From positions 62,342-126,341 of the forward strand of contig VWZL01002040.1 of assembly GCA_013396915.1 (NCBI GenBank): DNA of 64,000 nt, given 5' to 3'. Of this stretch, positions 59,741 through 64,000 are shown in pieces. This DNA is from Stercorarius parasiticus (lineage: Eukaryota > Chordata > Aves > Charadriiformes > Stercorariidae). Positions within the stretch are counted from its first letter, which is position 1; each line of letters opens with the position of its first letter. Below the pieces are notes generated by a model, which was not told where the DNA came from, made no database searches, and was given only the letters and a program-made list of their open reading frames with translations. The translations under genes and the position numbers were made by a program.

Positions 59741-62700
59741 CAACTTTTTTGAACTAAAGAAAAACATCATTTTACATTGAACAGACTCTTCTACATGTGT
59801 TCTTACACACCGATCTAAGCACGCAGGTTTTTTGTTTCCTGGGGGATTTTGGAGGGCAGGGGGAAGTAAAGACGACGACTTACAGGATTTGGTAGGTGAC
59901 GCCCATCTCTGAGCCTCTGGTACCGCACCCAAGCAGCCTCCATACACCCAGTACACTTTTTATCCTTAGAGCTGTGCCTTTGCACTGTCTCTCAACTGGC
60001 ATTTTTTTGGTGACAATTGTAATGATTTTACATTTTCAGAATACACTTTTATGTAACATTTGTACATTTTTTTATTCCCAGAGGAATCTTCTATAAATTA
60101 CATTTCATACAGGAAAGCAAGTCCCTCAGCAGCAGCTGGAGCACAAAGTCTTGTCCTACGCGTCTAACCACTGTCAAAAAGAAGGTCAGGGCGAAAAAAA
60201 TGTTTAAATCTCCTCAGAGAACCGTGAAGGCTAACAGAGAGCACTTATCATTGCATGACCCCATTAGAGGGCAAAGCCAAGGTTAGGGGGGGCTTTAATG
60301 GTGTGTTTCCTTAACTTAAAATTGTTTGATTTCATTTATAGTCCCAATTTGACTCAACTTCCCATTTTTTATGCAGGACTTAGGGGAAAACACCACCAGG
60401 ACATGGGAGGTAAAGTGGATCCTGCCCTGGTCCTTGAAGGGTTCCCTCCCCGCTCCCAAACTGCTGAGCCTGCAAGATGCACCAGCCGCCCCGGCCCACG
60501 AGGGTCACACAACACCCCTGACCCCCTCCAAGCCCTCCGGCAAAGAGCGGAGCTGTGTTCACAGGGACCTGAAGGAACAGTTTAAAAAGTCCACTTGGCA
60601 TGTGTGCAGGGAGCTTAGGAACAGTGAAGTTCAGCAGCATTTTCCTGCCCAGGGCACGCACCAGCCCAGGGTCAGCAGGACTGAGCTGGGTCCACACCCC
60701 TCGCCCTTGCCCTGCCTCACCGGGCACCTGCAAAGGCAACAGCAGAGAAGAGGAAGGAGGGGGAACAGCAACTGCAAAGAGAAAGTGGGAAGGGAAAGAG
60801 GGAGGGGACTGGGGACAGGGAAAGGGGCAGCTAGGACAGGGGGCCACGATGATGTTATGGGATGAGAGTCCCAAGGGGCAAGTGAGAACGGAGAACAGCA
60901 GGCAGCTTTGGGTGAAGACGAGAGAAAACTGGGCCCAAGCACCTGGGAGAGGTACAGCAGAAGGAGTCAAGCTTGGCTGGATGGGGCAGAAGATCCTGTA
61001 CCTTGTGCCCAGCCAGGAGGGAACCATCCCAAACCCAGAGCCGCGCTCCCTCCACAGCCTGTGAGACCACATCACCTTCCTTGCCTCCGGCGCTCCTGGG
61101 CTCCCACGCCATGGCTGGGCAGCCCAGCATCAATTTCTGCCCCATAAAGCACTTGCCGTGTGACAGCCGTAAAGGTGGGAGTAGAGAGAGGCTCCCCTGG
61201 ACCCCAGTGGTAGATATCACAGGCTGGAACTGCTGGGAGGTGTGATGGGGATGAAGCAGACGTTGCATCGGCACTGCTGGGTGTCAGAGCCTCCTCACCC
61301 GCCAGCATCACTCCTCATGCAAACCCCGCAGCACCACATGAGTTTGCGGGTGGGATGGGGAAAGGAGCAACAGCCTGATGTCCACCCAGCTGCCCATCCT
61401 GTGCCTCGCAGCCCTGCCTTAAGCCCTGCAGGCTTCCCCCCGCCAAAAGCACAGCATTCCCAGCAGGGCAAAGCTCTGCCACAGCCTCAGGGTCTGAACG
61501 GCAGCCCCATCCTGCGAGGAGGCCACAGCTGAGCCCTTCTCATGGTTATCACAAAGCGCAAAGCCAGCTCCCCTGGCTACCAGGCTCAGACGACATCCAC
61601 ACAACACATTCTTGCCAGGCAGCATGACCAGAGCCAGCAGCAGTGGCCATGCCACATGCCATCTTGCACAGAAGTGCCAGTACCATTCAACCCCCGTTCG
61701 CTGGATGCTGGACCAGGTCTTCCAGGAGAAGCAGGACGCCTCCACAGAAGCCCTGCATTTGGGTCTAGGGCACGGCTGAAACCCTGCAGAAATCTGTCCT
61801 GTATGTGGAGTGTCCACAGGGATGCTGACTGCAGGTGTCATCAAAGGTTTCCATGCTCTTTAGACAGAGGCCGATGTCCAGGGGCTGCCCAGCACCCCAG
61901 CTGCTTGGTTCGCCCCCATAGCGCTGATTGAAGCCACCAGCTAAGCTGCCGTCATGCCAGCAGCCTGAGATGGGCACCATTACACAGCTCTGCCTCTGGT
62001 CACACTGGCAGCCACTGGCCCAGTCTGCGCGGCCAGCTGCAGAACCCCATGGCGGCAGTGGAAACGGCAGCTTCTTCCATACACAGTGTTTTAGCAGGCT
62101 GTTGAGCCACCCTCTCCGGCAGCTGCAATCGCCACCAGTGGCGTGCACAGCATGGGCTCTTGTATTCTAGTCGCTGGGTGTCCACACCCCTCATTTCCAG
62201 CTCTTAATGCAATGCAGCAGAAGCTAAAAATACACAAGTGCCACCCTCTGTCATGTCTCTGAGCAGGCTCTGCAGTCGCCATGGGAGGTGCGTGACGGAG
62301 GTGGGGCCTGGCTCCGCTCCCGAGATGAGACGCAGCCCTCAACAGCTACAGCCGGGAAGCTCCATCCTGTGACTGAGCTTGGCAGCAGGCACACAATTCC
62401 CCATCACCCTGGCACAGGGCATGGCGGGGGCAGAGGGCAACGCTGCTGCCCTGGGCTGGCCAGGCTGTCCACCCCGCTTAGTTCTCTCTGGCAGAGTGGG
62501 AAGGAAGGCAGGGAAAGAGCATGGAAAGAGGAGGGCCTGAGCAGCAGCAGGGCGAGGAGCCCTGAGGACCATGGGGGAGGACCACGACCAGCACACCTGG
62601 CTGTGGATGGAGGAGCAGGGCACCTTGACAGCTCACCGCTCCCCCTGCCTTTCATCCTTACCAGAGTGGATGCCCACACGCTGCTCGGCAGAGCAAAACT

Positions 62701-64000
62701 CCTGCATGCACCCTGCACCAAGGGTCATCGCACCTGACAGTCTCATCACGACAAAAAAAGCCCAAGGTGGGCCAGGAGCCCACAGACACAGCCTGGAACA
62801 GAGCCACAAGTGCTCTCAGGCTGGCGAGCCCCCGTTCCCCTGCACCGGCTCCCACTGCTGTCAGGACTCTGCTCCAGCCCCGGGGAGCTCTAGTAACAGC
62901 CCTTGGCAGCGCTTACAGTATGTTAGACATCAAAGCTCATGTTTCACTTAAACAGACCCATAAAATTCACGAAAAATCTTAATTTTATGCAGTGAATGCC
63001 TGAAGCAAAGGCAAGCAGAGCTCCCATAGATACTCCTGGGGTCCTGCATGCCCTGACGTGCCCCTGCTGCGAGGGCTGCACAGCAGCCATGCGGTGCCCG
63101 TAGCACCAGGCTGCTCCCCGCTGCCACCCCACGCCGCCAGCTGCGCACTGCTGGGGATCGGACCACTTCCACCGCCTCCAAGCCCAGGCTGAAAAGTCAG
63201 AAGAGTCCTCCAGAAGGCAGGAGCTAAGGGGTCACAGGACTTCCCATCTTCTCCCTCTCCAAGAGACAAGCAATGCTGTTCTGCTCTTACAGTCTGTGTG
63301 GGATGGGAGGATTTCCATGGCTGTAGAACAAGGAGATTTACAGGCACTGTGGAATAACCACATTTATTTTAGTTCAATATTTCTCAGGTTATTCAACAAG
63401 TCAGAGCTTGGCAGAAATGAGTAGAAGACCCTTCAGTGCCCAGGGAGGAGCAGGACACATACGGGAAAGGAAGCCCAGGGAATGATGGTGCTGACAAAGT
63501 CCGCAAAGAAAATCCATTGCTTGTCATTGCTCCCTGGGGTAGCTAGGCACCCTGTCCCACCTCCCCCAGCAGTCAAGGCACCCTGGCACGAAGCCTTGTA
63601 AGTCACAAGGGAAGTGACAGGTTTCGTGAGTTAGTCACAGCTCGGTGACAAATACACCAGATTTTCATGCATTACTAAGGAAGAAGAGTCGTGCAAACAC
63701 AGACCCTGCCTGCGCTAACAACAGCCCCTCATCTGGTGCACCAGTTGGCAGCACCCTGCACACGAAGCCATCCCAATCCATGCAGGATGGGTGGCACTGC
63801 TGCGGGGGGCACCAAGGGGGCACAGGGAGGAGCCCCTCCTAGGCCAGCCTGCTGCGAGACCCCAGCTCTCCAGCCCCAGCTTCATAATCCACTGGTGGTG
63901 GACATGGGCAGGACCCAGGCATTTGCTCAGGGCAGCCACGGACTTGGGAAACGAGAGAACACATCCATAACCCATTCCCAAAAGAAGCTGAGAGCTCTCC
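59741..64000 (-). other. Upstream CHD6 intron or 5' flank, right part
   Basis: AT-rich to about 60400, then mixed GC-rich sequence. I recognise no exon, RNA gene or mobile element. The right edge shows no CpG island, so the CHD6 promoter most likely lies beyond the window. Confidence 0.6.

Overview
The window is vertebrate nuclear DNA, almost certainly from a bird. It has GT-AG introns that are short for a vertebrate gene, three CR1 non-LTR retrotransposon copies of the avian type (two with the typical 3' end repeating ATTCTATG), GC-rich introns and one CpG-rich patch. One protein-coding gene, read on the minus strand, fills most of it. Its conceptual protein matches chromodomain helicase DNA-binding protein 6 (CHD6) of other vertebrates from a region just after the start through the natural C-terminus ending in DTN. 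I recognise it from my knowledge of the family; no search was run.

Layout from left to right on the plus strand. 1-560: CpG-rich sequence with a CACTG-type pentamer array, perhaps the promoter of a neighbouring gene. 608-1108: CR1. 1109-about 4150: intergenic, with a degenerate 22-bp triplet repeat near 3750. About 4150-6657: AT-rich, probably the CHD6 3' UTR. 6658-54122: 35 CHD6 coding exons and 34 introns. 54123-64000: upstream intron or 5' flank without a recognisable exon, holding an old L3/CR1-like retrotransposon relic near 59.1-59.7 kb. The first short coding exon, the 5' UTR and the promoter were not found and probably lie beyond 64000.

I placed the 35 exons by matching reading frame, splice sites and protein similarity. 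They join in frame to 8067 bases, or 2688 codons plus the stop, close to the roughly 2715 residues of human CHD6. Domain order from the N-terminus: a basic Lys/Pro-rich tail (exons 1-3), two chromodomains (exons 4-9), a complete SNF2-type ATPase (exons 9-16, with [21 protein letters not shown] and the QxxRxxRIGQ-type motif all intact), a SANT/SLIDE-like DNA-binding region (about exons 19-23), a long acidic low-complexity exon (29), and a conserved C-terminal region (exons 30-35). The product should be an ATP-dependent chromatin remodeller in the nucleus.

The strongest unusual signals are a 33-bp inverted repeat with a 15-nt loop in the intron between exons 2 and 3, a 15-bp tandem duplication of the splice donor of exon 8 that could add five residues, and a candidate poison exon in the intron between exons 27 and 28. 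I saw no bacterial, viral or otherwise novel gene system here.
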